A DNA stretch of 64,000 nucleotides, from NCBI GenBank assembly GCA_963969365.1, contig OZ017758.1, positions 1,860,001-1,924,000 of the forward strand, read 5' to 3'. The notes under the pieces are model-generated. The model was not told the DNA's origin and searched no databases. It saw only the letters and a list, made by a program, of their open reading frames with translations. A program made the translations under genes and the position numbers. This document shows positions 46,350-56,949 of the stretch, piece by piece. The first letter of the stretch is position 1; every line of letters starts with the position of its first letter. This DNA comes from Asterochloris sp. CNOR1 (lineage: Eukaryota; Chlorophyta; Trebouxiophyceae; Trebouxiales; Trebouxiaceae).

Positions 46350-48743
46350 ATGAAAACCACTGTTTTCTTGATAGCCACACTGGGCTTGTCCTCAGTGACA
46401 GCGTATGCACAGCGCAGTCTGCTTCAGGCAGACTCAAGTTCTATTGGGACACCAGTTAGCTTGCTTCTTCATCTGATGAAGCTGCCTGCATTCCTGTCTT
46501 GCGTGCTTTTGCTCCATTTTTACCCATGCATTGTCTGCTCTGCAGACCAACTGCACTTCACAGGGGCTGGTGGCAGGCCTGACTGCCACCAGCTGCAGGG
46601 AGCCTTCCACCGGCAGCCATGTGAGTCACTGCTACAGAGTAAGTGCTGCAGCCACATAGATGGCAGACCGACTGGCTCTGGTGCCAGGACACCCCTGTGA
46701 CTGAGCTGGTGCAGCTTCATGCCTTGATTGCTTGCTGCCTGCCTTCCACCGCTGTGCACTGTATGCACCTGCCAACTTCGTGGCTTGTTTGTGTCAGCTG
46801 TTTGTCTGGCTCCTAAGCTCCAGGAAGGCATCCTGCCAGGCCTGGACAATGTCAACCGCAAGCTGCACCAGATGACCAATGTGGGGCAGAATCTTGGCCA
46901 AAACACACTGCAGGTGAGAGCTATGTCACGCCATGCAGCATGAGACCTGCATGCACATCCTGCAGAGGATGTGCACTGACATGCCCTGATCATCAGGTTG
47001 CCCCAGTCCATGCCCACTGCTGCATGCTGTATTGTGCCGTCGGCTGTTCACAATCACATGCAACCCCTCGCTGCCTCTTGCATCTCTGTGCCCACAGCTG
47101 TTTCTCTTCCTGCAGAACATCGGCAGCTCCAACTCAGTGCGCTCCAGTAGTGCTGCTGGTGGCAGCGGTGCAGCAGATGGAGGTCTGCTGGGGGGCCTGA
47201 CATGCAGGAGGCTGCACCAGATGGGCGATGTTGGACAGCATGCTGGTGCGTGTGCTTGAAACATACAGCGGCGGCATGTGGTCAACACTCGAGTATTGAC
47301 CAGGGGATGGAGCTCCATTCTCTGTGTCATTACAGCCCAGAAACCCCTGCTTCCTTGTTCAGAGAGTGCTTCGCCCATCTTCTGCCCTGATACAGAGTTG
47401 TGTCTTAGGATGGCTTGGCGCACTCTTCAGCGCCTTCACTCTTTCAAACTCACCTCTATTTTTGCAGGCCAGAACATGCTAGCCAACATTGGCTCCAACA
47501 ACCAGGCAGATGCAGGCAGCCTGTTGGGTCGCAAGCTGTAGCAACTGGACCTCGGCTCTCTGGATACCCTGCCAGCAATGGACATGTCTGACATTGGGCA
47601 AAACGCAATGCAGAACACTATCCAGGTGAGAGCAGGCGTCCACCTCAGATTTGAGACCTTGGCAGCATCTTGCATGTTTTTGTTTTGGTAGGATCCCCTC
47701 CACCATTTGATACTTGCAGCTGTTTGCTTCCGCAACTTGTTGTTGACAACCCTGTCATTTGCATGTAGAATGTTGGATCAGGCAACAGGGTTGACATGGG
47801 CCGCAAGGTGAAGCAGATGTCTGATGTGGGGCAAAACACAATGCAGAATACCCTTCAGGTGAGCAGGCAGAGATTGGGCACCAGACAAGTGGTATTTTCA
47901 CTTATGTTGCCCTGCTGAGTGGTACCATGGCAACAGTGTGGTTCGAATATCGTTTTGCACGTGTATTTTGTAATGAGTTCGCCTCCGCCATTTGATACTT
48001 GCAGCTTACATAATTATATGCTTCCGCACCTTGTTGTTGACAACCCTGTGGTTTGCATGCAGAATGTTGGATCAGGCAACGGGGTCGACTTGGGCCGCAT
48101 GCTGAAGCAGATGTTCGATATGGGGCAAAACGCAATGCAGAACACGTGCACCCTTCAGGTGAACAGGCAGAGGTTGGGCAAGTGGTTATTTCTTGTATTG
48201 CAATACAAGAGAGTAGCCAATTGGCTTCTCTGCTTCTGGTTACTTTGCTGAGCCGCACTGTTAGCCTTCAGCTTTGCTGCCTGGCAAATTCTTTCTGTTT
48301 GATGTGGCAGGCTGACAGGCATTTAGCATCCCTGTGACATGGGTGCAAGCTGATGCATAGTTCAACTTGGGCTTGCAGAACATTGGCTTGGGAAACAGCG
48401 TGGGCAGGAAGACGCTACAGACAGATGCTTCAAGCACAGGGCAGGACTTGGGGCAGGTGGGTCACGCTGCCACAGCTTTGTGATCAGCTGCTGCACCAAT
48501 GCACATTGTCATGGATACAATGGTTGCTCTGCCACCTGTGACTTGTGATACAATGATGGCAATATTGTTTGAAACCCTCAAATTCCCCCCCAACTTTTGC
48601 AGAACTTGCTTGGGAGTGTTGAAGATGACAACTCAGCCACAGTGGAGCAGCAGGTGCCTGACATGGACATGTCTAATGTTGGGCAGATTGCTGGCCAGAA
48701 TATGTTGGCGAATGTTGGCTCTGGCAACAGCGTGGGGCTGTAG
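46350..48743 (+). CDS. Secreted modular protein of tandemly duplicated ~30-residue Asn/Gln repeats
   Basis: Nine exons: 46350-46454 (MKTTVFLIATLGLSSVTAYA signal peptide, then QRSLLQAD), 46546-46620, 46818-46913, 47116-47245, 47468-47625, 47769-47858, 48063-48158, 48379-48456 and 48603-48743 (ending GQNMLANVGSGNSVGL, TAG). Exons 3 and 6-8 are phase 0 and each encodes one repeat; 4, 5 and 9 carry related modules. Consensus: NVGSGNxVDxGRxLKQM, then xDVGQNxMQNTLQ. Introns around exons 6 and 7 are also alike, so units of about 290 bases were duplicated whole. Exon 5 contains an in-frame TAG at 47539-47541, at the place where sister repeats have Lys or His. It is either a true end of a shorter protein or a nonsense change. 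I know no family with this repeat. Secretion and a structural extracellular role are inferred. Confidence 0.7.
47694..48176 (+). repeat. ~290-base intron-exon-intron tandem duplication
   Basis: The stretch from ccatttgatacttgcagc through ttgttgttgacaaccctgt, the repeat exon and the donor flank aggtgagcaggcagag (47700-47880) recurs at 47987-48176 with few changes in the exon and moderate change in the intron. The second copy has extra bases in the intron (cttacataattatatg) and six extra exon bases (two residues, CT) near the end. Confidence 0.8.
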
Positions 48744-49118
48744 AACCTGCACATTCACAAACAGCCCATCTCACATGAACTCAATGCTGCATCACCCACT
48801 GCCTGACTTCGAAACATTAGTTCTGTACAATTCGCCGCCTTGTTTGTCCTGCATTCACTTGTCCTCTTTTGATGCCAGCCAAACCCCCGGAACTCATTAC
48901 ATGAAACTGGAGTTGACCAGGCTGGAACCACATATCGTGTGTTGCGCAGTGTTGAACTGCTGGTGGGCAACGGCCTGTTTGTTGATCAGTTTCATCTTCA
49001 CAAAATGAAGAGTCTGCATGAGACCTTCCTGAGAATTTACTCGACTGGGCTGCCTGCAATGGACAGCATACACCACTGGTCACACAATTTTTCACTGATC
49101 TTGCTGGCCTACATCAGG
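48744..49118. other. Convergent 3' intergenic region
   Basis: 375 bases between the stops of the secreted-repeat gene and the ARID gene. Minus-strand TGTAATG at about 48897 could be a polyadenylation signal for the ARID gene. No coding signal recognised. Confidence 0.35.
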
Positions 49119-51365
49119 TTATCCCCCACCTGACACATCCTGAGGGTTTGCCTCCTCATACTCAGACAGCCACTGCTGGTAGTGGCGTTTGAGGGCGTTC
49201 CCCACGCCAGTCATCTTATGGCCAGCTGTGTAATTTTTCAAGCGTGGAAAGACCTGCAGACACTAGCTGTCTGAGGCTGAAGCCCCTCATCAGCAATTGA
49301 CATGCACGTTCTTGGGGCCTCACACAAACACTATGCAGGAACAGAGGGCAGCAACAGCATGGAAAGGGAAGGGCAGTGTGTTGCAGAGCCTTGCCTGCCC
49401 TGCCCAATTGATGGTGGGCGCATGCTTGAAGCCGCCCCGCTGGCACACTTCTCGGTATAAACTAGCTAAGTCCAGCTGCATGCTGTTAACAACGGCGCCA
49501 GGGAAGCTCTCCGGGGGCAGCTCCCGACATCTGGACTTCTGCAGGCAGTACGAATATAAGTTGCCTGGGACTTGAGCCATTGGCCAGCAGCACAGCAAGC
49601 TACCAAGCAGCGCATATGCAGGTTGTCTCTACACTAGCATGCACCCATGCATGCCCAAACATGCCACACTCCTACAGGAAGCAGGCCGCCCAGTGCCAGG
49701 CATAGCAGTTGAGGTAAGATTTAGCTGGAGGCCCATACAGTAACAGTGCCCACCTCCAGGAAGCGCCTGATGTCCTCTACCAGGTCTGCATCGCTGCAGC
49801 TGCTCAGCTCTGGTCGTTCAGACTGCCACAGGTCAGCTTCTGCAGCATACACCGCGTTGTGATTGAGGGGCGCGTAAGCAGCCATTGCCTCAGGCAGCAG
49901 CAATTAAGACTTGGCTGCAAGGGGTCAACAGTACGAGACAGCACTGCAGTCGCTGCAGCTGGGTGCTGCAGCAGATGGCAGGCACGTTGCATGCAGGCAG
50001 CTTGATGACGTCAGCTCAAGCAACAATGGAAGACAGAGAGCATGATGGAGGACTTGCGGGTATGCACACATCAGGTTGCCAGCTGCATGCAGCAGGGTCC
50101 CTGCGTGCCCGCCACATGCTGCCAGCAAGTGCTGACCTTCCACCTGCCCCATCACATTGATGCGCGGCTGCTTAGCGCCCCTGCTGGGGGGCAGAGGCTC
50201 CTCCTCCCGTTCCCGTTTCCTGTACGGCGCAGGGAGCAGGTCTGTGGACAGAAAGTGGCTGGCAGATGATGGCCAGGTTGCACCTGTGCAATGCTGTGTG
50301 TGAGTCTCTGACACAGGCACCATAGCAGACGCAGGTCGCAACAAGCATGCTGTTTGGCTGCATGCTGTGCAGGGGAACAGGCTCAGGCACCAACATAATG
50401 CATGCCACCATCCCTCAAGTGCCAGGGTAGAATTTAAAGTGTGGCTGACAGCCTGCATCTTGGCTTCCTGCACCTGACACCCTGTCGGGCTGATGCAACT
50501 CTGCAACTGGAATGGTGACACCATTGCGCATGTGCATTTCAGAAACACCCTTACTGGTGCAATGCTGCTGCCGGAAAATTGACTCTGGCCATCTCAGAAA
50601 CAGTGGCTGTGGCCATCTCAGAATCATTCAATGCTGCTACTGGACTGTTGAAGCAATTGCTGTTGGCCACCTCAGAAACACCCGCAATAGGCAGTCAAAA
50701 GCACTGCGAGGATGCTTTGAGGGTGCCAGCTAGTTGTGCCTGGCAGACTGCCTGTCTCACTAGGGTGCTGTTGCTTGACCTGCTGCCAGCAGCGCTGTCC
50801 GTGTGCAAGTCCTTTCGCAGGCCCATGTGAGGCAGCGGGCGGGGCAGCCCAGCCTGCCCTGCCAGGGTCTTACAGCCTTTGACTGACCTGCCTCCAACAA
50901 GCACCGACTGTCTGCAACTCCCCTGGGCACCCTGCCAGGGGCGGCATGTGGGGAACAGGCTGCTCAACCAAGCCTGACAGCAGAACAGGGCATTGACCAA
51001 CCAACCTGTCTCCCAAACCCAAAGGGGCACCCTGTGCAGCAGGATCTCCTCCAGCAGCTGCATGTCAGGCATTGGGCATGGCACACCTGCCCAAACCCTT
51101 TGGGGCTATCAAAGAGCTGCTTGTCCCTGCCTGACACCAGGAAAGAACAAGAAATTGACCTGCTGGCAGCAGCGGCGCCATCTGCCTGCAACTCCTCTGG
51201 TGGACCCACGTCTGGCAGCGGGCGGGGCACTCCCGCCTGCCCCGCCAGGGGGTTTGAAAACTGACTTGGCTGAGCTGGGCGCCGCGGGGCCTCCCCAGTC
51301 GAGACAGAAGCCGGCCCCGAGGGTGCGGCTGAGTGTGGCGGCCGCAGCGCGTGGTGTCCATCCAT
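49119..51365 (-). CDS. ARID (BRIGHT) domain DNA-binding protein; upstream exons uncertain
   Basis: The 3' half is firm. Exon 50241-50144 is basic (YRKREREEEPLPPSRGAKQP); about 49890-49754 ends SDADLVEDIRRFLE; 49538-49395 reads KSRCRELPPESFPG, MQLDLASLYREVCQRGGF and APTINWAGQ; 49253-49119 reads VFPRLKNYTAGHKMTGVGNA, LKRHYQQWLSEYEEA, then DVSGGG and TAA. FLE, P, LDLASLYREVxxRGGF, INWxxVFPRL and LKxHYxxxLxxYE are ARID landmarks. ARID proteins bind DNA in chromatin remodelling or transcription. Here the domain ends the protein, and no JmjC or ELM2 domain follows. The last intron (49394-49254) has a GC donor, GCAAGG. A likely first exon, 51365-51160, starts MDGHHALRPPHSAAPSGPAS, but its phase does not join directly to 50241, so at least one exon is missing. 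Confidence 0.75.
50515..50700 (+). repeat. Degenerate minisatellite, unit around GGCCATCTCAGAAACA
   Basis: Four copies of the phrase (CATTTCAGAAACACC, GGCCATCTCAGAAACAGTG, GGCCATCTCAGAATCATT, GGCCACCTCAGAAACACCC) alternate with spacers sharing CAATGCTGCTRCYGG. It lies in an intron of the ARID gene or in its 5' region. Confidence 0.65.
50745..51262 (-). repeat. Three diverged copies of an exon end with its donor (ARID gene)
   Basis: The exon tail reading NPLAGQAGVPRPLPDVGP (51258-51160, donor GTCAAT) has a copy reading TLAGQAGLPRPLPHMGL at about 50875-50770 (donor GTCAAG). A third, shorter copy lies at about 50950-50885. All share the GC-rich core ggcagcgggcgggg or its relic. These could be repeated exons or splice-site relics. 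Confidence 0.55.
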
Positions 51366-52680
51366 TGCCCCGTTTGCCAGGGTCGTCACTGCAACGCCTG
51401 CAGGCAGAAGGCTCCTATTGACATGGACGCCAACCCTGAGGGTGCAGCAACATGTGGCTCCTACAGAGGCAACTGCTGCGCTGACACAGCACTTCCCAAG
51501 GTCAGGCTGCAGGACAATGCCCTGCTAGAATGGAAGCTGGCTCACAGGGTGCAATAAAATCTGGCAGTCATAGCAGGTGGTGCCTGTTTGTCATTTCATG
51601 TCCAGAGACCACGCCCAGAGTCAGGCCCATGCTGGAATGGGAGCAGGCATTTGGGATTGTGGCTTCCAGGAAGACCATGCTGCAGACCATCTCAAGATGC
51701 GTACGAGGGGACCAAGCCGTGTGCAGGCACAACATCTGAAGGTCTGTGGGAGGTAGGGCTTTTGCTAAGTTCAGCAAGGCCAGGAGAGAGAGCCATGCAC
51801 AGCTCTGCAAAGAACCTCAGGTGACTGCTGAGGTCTGCTTAAGGCAATAATTGGTGACACAAATGCCACATATGTTTGGCCGGCCAGATAACGCCAAAGA
51901 CAATGTTGCAGCGCTCAAAGGGGCATCCGGCTGGTAGATGTGAAGGGCCACGGCCTCACCATTTGCACCCAACTGGGCTGAGGTGGTCGTCAGGCCGGTG
52001 AAACGCTCTGCATCAGTGGCTCCAAAGGCAGATGTGGAAGTGCTGCCCACAGCCGCAATGCCCAAAGCCACCAAGCCCCTGAAGCTTGAGTCCTGCAGAG
52101 GCATTCGGTGCTCAGCGTCAACGGCTCCCAAAGCAGATGCCCCAGGAGACCAGGCCCAGGAAACTTTTGCTGGAGTCTGGCAGGAGCAGTGAAGCACTTC
52201 GTGTCAGGGGCTCCACATGACCAGCAGCGGCAGGGGGTTTGACGGCTGCAGTGCCCAGGGAGACTGCAGCAAGTGCAGCGGTCTGTCTCAGAGGCTTCAG
52301 AGGCAGCCTTGACTGTACACAGCCCATGCAAGGGCCTGAGCAGCCTTAGTGCCTGCCACCACACAGTTGTCCAGCATGGACACATTGTTGTGTACGCTGG
52401 ACCATTGAGCTGTCGGCGTCAGGGACCAGTTGCTCTGCTGCTGTGCGTATAGATGCAGTGGCCCAGCAAGAGCAAGCCTCAGGCGCACTTGAAGAGCCAC
52501 ATATCAATCAAGGCCCAAATCTGTGCCTGTGCTTGTGTTCATGCCATGTCAGCGCAGCGTACGCAGCTTGACCATGCCAGAAACACCAGACGCAAAGAGC
52601 CCTACCCGACAAAGTGTGCACCAGCAGGTGCACTGCCTGCAGGCTGGTAAACACAACAACAGCAACCAGCAGATCTGGCT
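51366..52680. other. No confident gene; Ala-rich minus-strand frame
   Basis: A minus-strand frame at about 52190-51850 reads ASALGAVDAEHRMPLQD and, 35 codons on, SAFGATDAERFTGLTTTSAQ, an internal in-frame duplication. No splice pattern ties it to the ARID or CHAT gene, and I recognise no family. It could be the 5' part of the ARID gene or the 3' UTR of the CHAT gene. Confidence 0.3.
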
Positions 52681-55600
52681 CTATTCAAGCCCAGAAGCCA
52701 CCTGAAAGAGAGCGTGATCTGCCGGATGCATTCGCACTAATAATATTGTGCACACGCAGCAGCAAGTATGGGGCTGCTAGAAAGTGAGCTTGGGCCCACC
52801 TGAGAGGCGCAAGAAGCTGCAGCCAGCCCACCTGACATGAACCGCACACAATGTGCACCCTGAGAATGCTAGCGCTGGCCACAGCAGCAGGCAAAGACCA
52901 ACAATGTGAGGTCGGCAGCGAGGCCCAAGTGACATAGCATGGGCTGCAGGTCCACTGCCAAACACTGGAGACTGTCACACCGCCACAGTTGATGGTGCAG
53001 CTTTGCAAGAGTGCCAGCAGCCACACCCGTATAGCCCCACCTGACAGAGCGTGCGCAGCAGGTGCACAGCCCACACGCTGGTGACCGCCACAGCATCCAC
53101 CACAGGGGACCCCCCCGCAACAGCCGCGCTGCTGCGGGCTACAGGCGCCGGCTCCCCTGGCGGGGGCAGCTTGAACTGCAGGCTCAGCGCGTCTGCCACC
53201 AGGGTCTGCCTTAGGGCGTGCTCCACCAGAGGCTCGCTTGCTGACACTGCAGGGCACAGCAATTACATTTGTGAAGCTGACACTGCAGGGCACAGCAGTT
53301 GCGATTGTGAAGCTTACACTGCAGGGCATCCACAGTTGAAGTGGGTGACCAAGCAATGCTGCCCAGGATGCAGTGAGGGCAGTGCAGCTGGTGGTGCACC
53401 AAGCGCTCATGTGGGAAATCTCCAGGGGGCGCAGACAGGAGCGATTGCGGGCGCAGCAAGGGTGTGCAGGCGTCGCACCAGGTGGCCACGCCAGAGGCCT
53501 CCCATTGTCTGGCGGCTCCCTGAGGGAAACAACAGCAGGCCTGTGCCCACAGTGTGACGAGGACGCAGCCCGCCAAAGGGCATCCCCCGACAAGGGTGTT
53601 GGATATTATGCATAGCGAAGGCAGCTTCCAACCTCTTAAGCTCACCGTCTGGCGGGCCCCCTAGTACGACTGTCGCATGCCCTCCGCTGGCGCTGCGAAC
53701 GTTGCAGCGCACGGCGGTGCAGCCCTGGGGCAGGTGGGCAGGCACCCGCTCCGTGGCCTGCTGGTTATGCACTGTCAGGCCACGCATTTCCAGCACAAGC
53801 AGCGCCCGCAGAGCCTCCCCCAGGTAGCTGCAGACAGACAGGGAAAGCCAGCTATGAAAGGACAGCAGGCAAGCAGTCACTGTGAAACTTGGAAATGTAC
53901 AGGGATGTACCAGGCACCAGAAAAGCTGCCAGCATTGGGCATTCAAAGAACTGGCTAGATGTGTCTGCATAAGCAGCCTGTGCCAGGCTCACAACATTTA
54001 TCTGCATAACATATAGGCAGCAGAAAGATGCAATCACAGTCACTGCCCAGCAGCTGCTAGCGCTGGCAAGTGTGGGACTTTCAGCTAGACAATACAGAGC
54101 CTTGCACAGACGCGCCATGTCGCCAGCACGGCACCTGAGGCGGTGTGCATCAATGAGGCAGCTCTGCCCGCTGCACAGCAGACGCATCTCCGCATGTGGG
54201 GCCAGCAGTCGCACATCGTCCCACCCAGGCACCACCGCTGAGATGCCATGGCTGAAGTCTAGGCCCTGCATGCAAGATTGTGTGTGGGTTGCCAGCAGCG
54301 ACATGAGGCCTGTCAAAGCATCTTAGCCCGGACTGCTGAGCGTAAGGCACCTCAGGCTTTTCTGTCTGCTGCATCTGAACTGGGCCTGCAGTACAACATC
54401 TGTAGGGAATGACTGCAGACTGGCAGTGACATGCCATCATCACTTTCAGTGAGCCTGCGAATAAGTCGGACACAAAGGCATTCGATGTGATCCTGAGCAG
54501 AACACAGAGCTGAGCTGTGTGGGCTGCTCATGCTGCCACAGGTTGGCCTGTCTTGCACCTTGACTCTGGTGAAGCGCAATGACGCCCTGGGTGGTAAAGG
54601 ATTAGGCAGCCTAGATGTCAGCTTGCTAGGCAAGTTGACCGAAGCAAACCACAGGCCTGCCTGAAGGGCATCGCGGTGGGAAAGAGCACAGATGTGCTGG
54701 CTGGCAAAGATCATGAAACAGGAACATCCCAGTCAGCTTGGCTAGTGACGAGCCAGCGCCATGATCACTGTTGGACGAAGCAGAGGCACAAAACTTTGCA
54801 TTGATACAGCAGCCCTCAGAGGTTGGGTGCCAAGGTCCTCAACCGCACCTCAACTGTGGGCAGGGGCACCGATGAGCTGGCTGGCAGTGCTGCTGGCTGG
54901 TCTGCCACATAGCGGGGCAGCAGAGGGGCCACAGGCTCGTGCAGGCTGCTGCCGCTGCAGTGCGCATGACAGGCGTGGACTGCCACTGCAAAGGCCTGCA
55001 GGGACAGAGGCGGTGCTTCCTGAAAAGAAGCTCACTGAAGGGGACAGACACTCAGTGAGCTGCCACTGCAGTCATTGCTTGCAGGGAGGGGCTGGGTACG
55101 AGCATGGAGCGCGCTGCAGGGAGAGTGGACTGCAGTGTATTGCATGTTGTTACAAACTGCTGAGCAGACAAGCTGCTGGTGACCCACTATTCACAAACAG
55201 TTGAGCGCACTGTCATCAGGATGACTCAAAGGCAACGAGCTGCTCACTGCAGAAGCAAAAGTACGTGGAATGGCCTGTTACCACGCTGTGCTGCAGAGGA
55301 ATCGACAGCACAATGCTGTACACCAGCAGCGACATGACTGGAGGAGTGGCAACGCATACTTGATGCGTTTCCTTTGACAAAGGCAGATCAGTCCATCCTG
55401 GCCAAGGTGGCTTGCTGCTGCAGCATTCAGGCTTGGAGCTTCTTGCCAGCGGGCTGGCCCTTACCTCTCCCACTGATGCCCCAGGATTCCTGAGCATGCT
55501 GAGGAAAGCATGACCAAAGTGGGAGGCCTGGATGATTGGCATGGCTTCCTTGGGCTGCCAGTGTATGACATGCGGCACACCAGCCGCCCTGAGCGCATCG

Positions 55601-56677
55601 GCTGCAGCAGACAGCACGGTGCAGTGAGCATGCTGCCTCTGCGGCGTTGGCTGCAGCAGGCAGGAGGGTGGTGTAACACGCTGCACCACATCTGCAGCGG
55701 TCATCAGGGCAATTCCGTGGCCAGCACCCTTTAGGGTGCATGGCAGCCATCTACACAGCTGTGTTATGGTACAGGAGCTGCATCACCCCGAGCCCCACAA
55801 TGGTGCAGGACCTAGCTACCCTTCCAGAATGCTTCAAGGGTGATGGCAAGCTGCCCAGTTGTGCTTCTATCTCCTGCAGCCAACATGCTACTGCCCTGTG
55901 CACCACCATCCAGCTCCTCCTGCGCAGCTCTGTTCTGGCCATGTCCTTGGGGCAAGCAGTTGGCCCTGTGCACCATGCACAAGTAGCACGGCTGCCAACT
56001 GGCCATCTGCTTGTGGCACATGTGCAGGCAGCTCACCAACCACAGCCGGGCAGCTGCCCATAAGGAAGACGACCTGCACGCTGGAAAGGCCCTGCAGACT
56101 TGCTGCCATCTCAGCTGTTAGTGCCTCTGTGAGTCCTGCAATGGGCACCAGTTCCTTGGAGACCAGCAATGCCATTCGCTGCATTGGCATGCGGCATGCA
56201 AATTGTGCCTCAAAGCTGCTTCATAGCTTTGTGCTGCCTCGATATCTGGCATGCATGCAGTGCCCAATGCTCAGGTGCCGGCGAAAGCACAGGAGACCAG
56301 ACTCACCTGCATTGCCCTGCATGCTCAGCATCAGGGGCTTCACAACCTCCTGGGAAGTCTCAGGCCCTGCATTGCTGGTAAGATACAGCAGCGTCGCATT
56401 GTGAGCCTGTACAGCTTCTCTAAGGCTGGCAGCTGATGGTCGCTGCTGCAGCAGAACAATCTGCAGAGGAGATGTGAGCACGTCAGTGTGAAGGAGAGCC
56501 AATCTTATGGGGGAGAAGGGCTCCCAATGTGGTCTGACAGCTGCAGGAGACTCAGCTTACCTCTACCTCAGACCCAGCCAAATCGTAAATCTCCTGCAGA
56601 GGACCAAGCCTTCCCTCTGCCAGGCCTTCTGTCTCCTGACCGGCAGTGACAGCCAGCACCTTCAGTCTGGCTGCCAT
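52681..56677 (-). CDS. CHAT-domain (caspase/separase-fold) protein, probably without catalytic His
   Basis: Nine exons with fully consistent phases: 56677-56561, 56460-56307, 56135-56037, 55601-55465, 54995-54849, 54265-54135, 53827-53646, 53246-53041 and 52701-52681. They sum to 1194 bases, 397 residues. Start MAARLKVLAVTAGQETEGLA. The core reads NATLLYLTSNAGPETSQEV, LTEALTAEMAASLQ, VQVVFLMGSCPAVV, ADALRAAGVPHVIHWQPKEA, then HFGHAFLSML. This order (strand, LTAE helix, VVFLxxC, AAGVPxVIxW, FxxxFxxxL) is that of CHAT domains. The Cys of VVFLMGSC is kept. The usual GHG histidine position reads SNAG, so proteolysis is doubtful. Later exons (YLGEALRALLVLEMRGLTVH and HALRQTLVADALSLQFKLPP) are outside the core and unrecognised. 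The last exon encodes only VASGLE. Cellular role unknown. Confidence 0.75.
53241..53330 (-). repeat. 36-base triplicated 3' splice site in the CHAT gene
   Basis: Three copies of a 36-base unit put CTGCAG acceptors at 53247-53252, 53283-53288 and 53319-53324. Each is preceded on the coding strand by TGTGCC or GATGCC and followed by TGTCAGC or TGTAAGC. Only the copy nearest the exon leads into open frame; the two upstream ones meet a stop within the unit. Confidence 0.8.
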
Positions 56678-56949
56678 CTTGCTTGAGCTTGCTGTAAATT
56701 TGATCCTGGTGGTCAACGCACCTCAAGCCAACAAAGTCGGCGTTTGAGGGCTCTGAAAGCTAATTTGGCTCTGGATCTGGCTAATGGACACTGCCCGCTG
56801 GCCGCTCTGTCTTGTCAGCCAATGCTTGCAACTCTGCCCCTGTACTCCGTATAAATCGTGCACATCATGACTGAGATGGCCTGCACCCCAGTGCATTGCA
56901 AGACAACGATGGTGTGAACGATCCCACATGTTGTGTTGGCATGCACCTG

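Noticed and set aside
47539-47541. TAG read as a sense codon (altered genetic code)
   Set aside because: TAG ends other genes here (for example at 20568-20570, 48741-48743 and, on the minus strand, 52681-52683), and TAA and TGA are also used as stops, so the standard code fits.
52685-53593. 302-codon minus-strand ORF
   Set aside because: It is out of frame with the phase-consistent CHAT exons that it overlaps, and it runs through three of that gene's introns.
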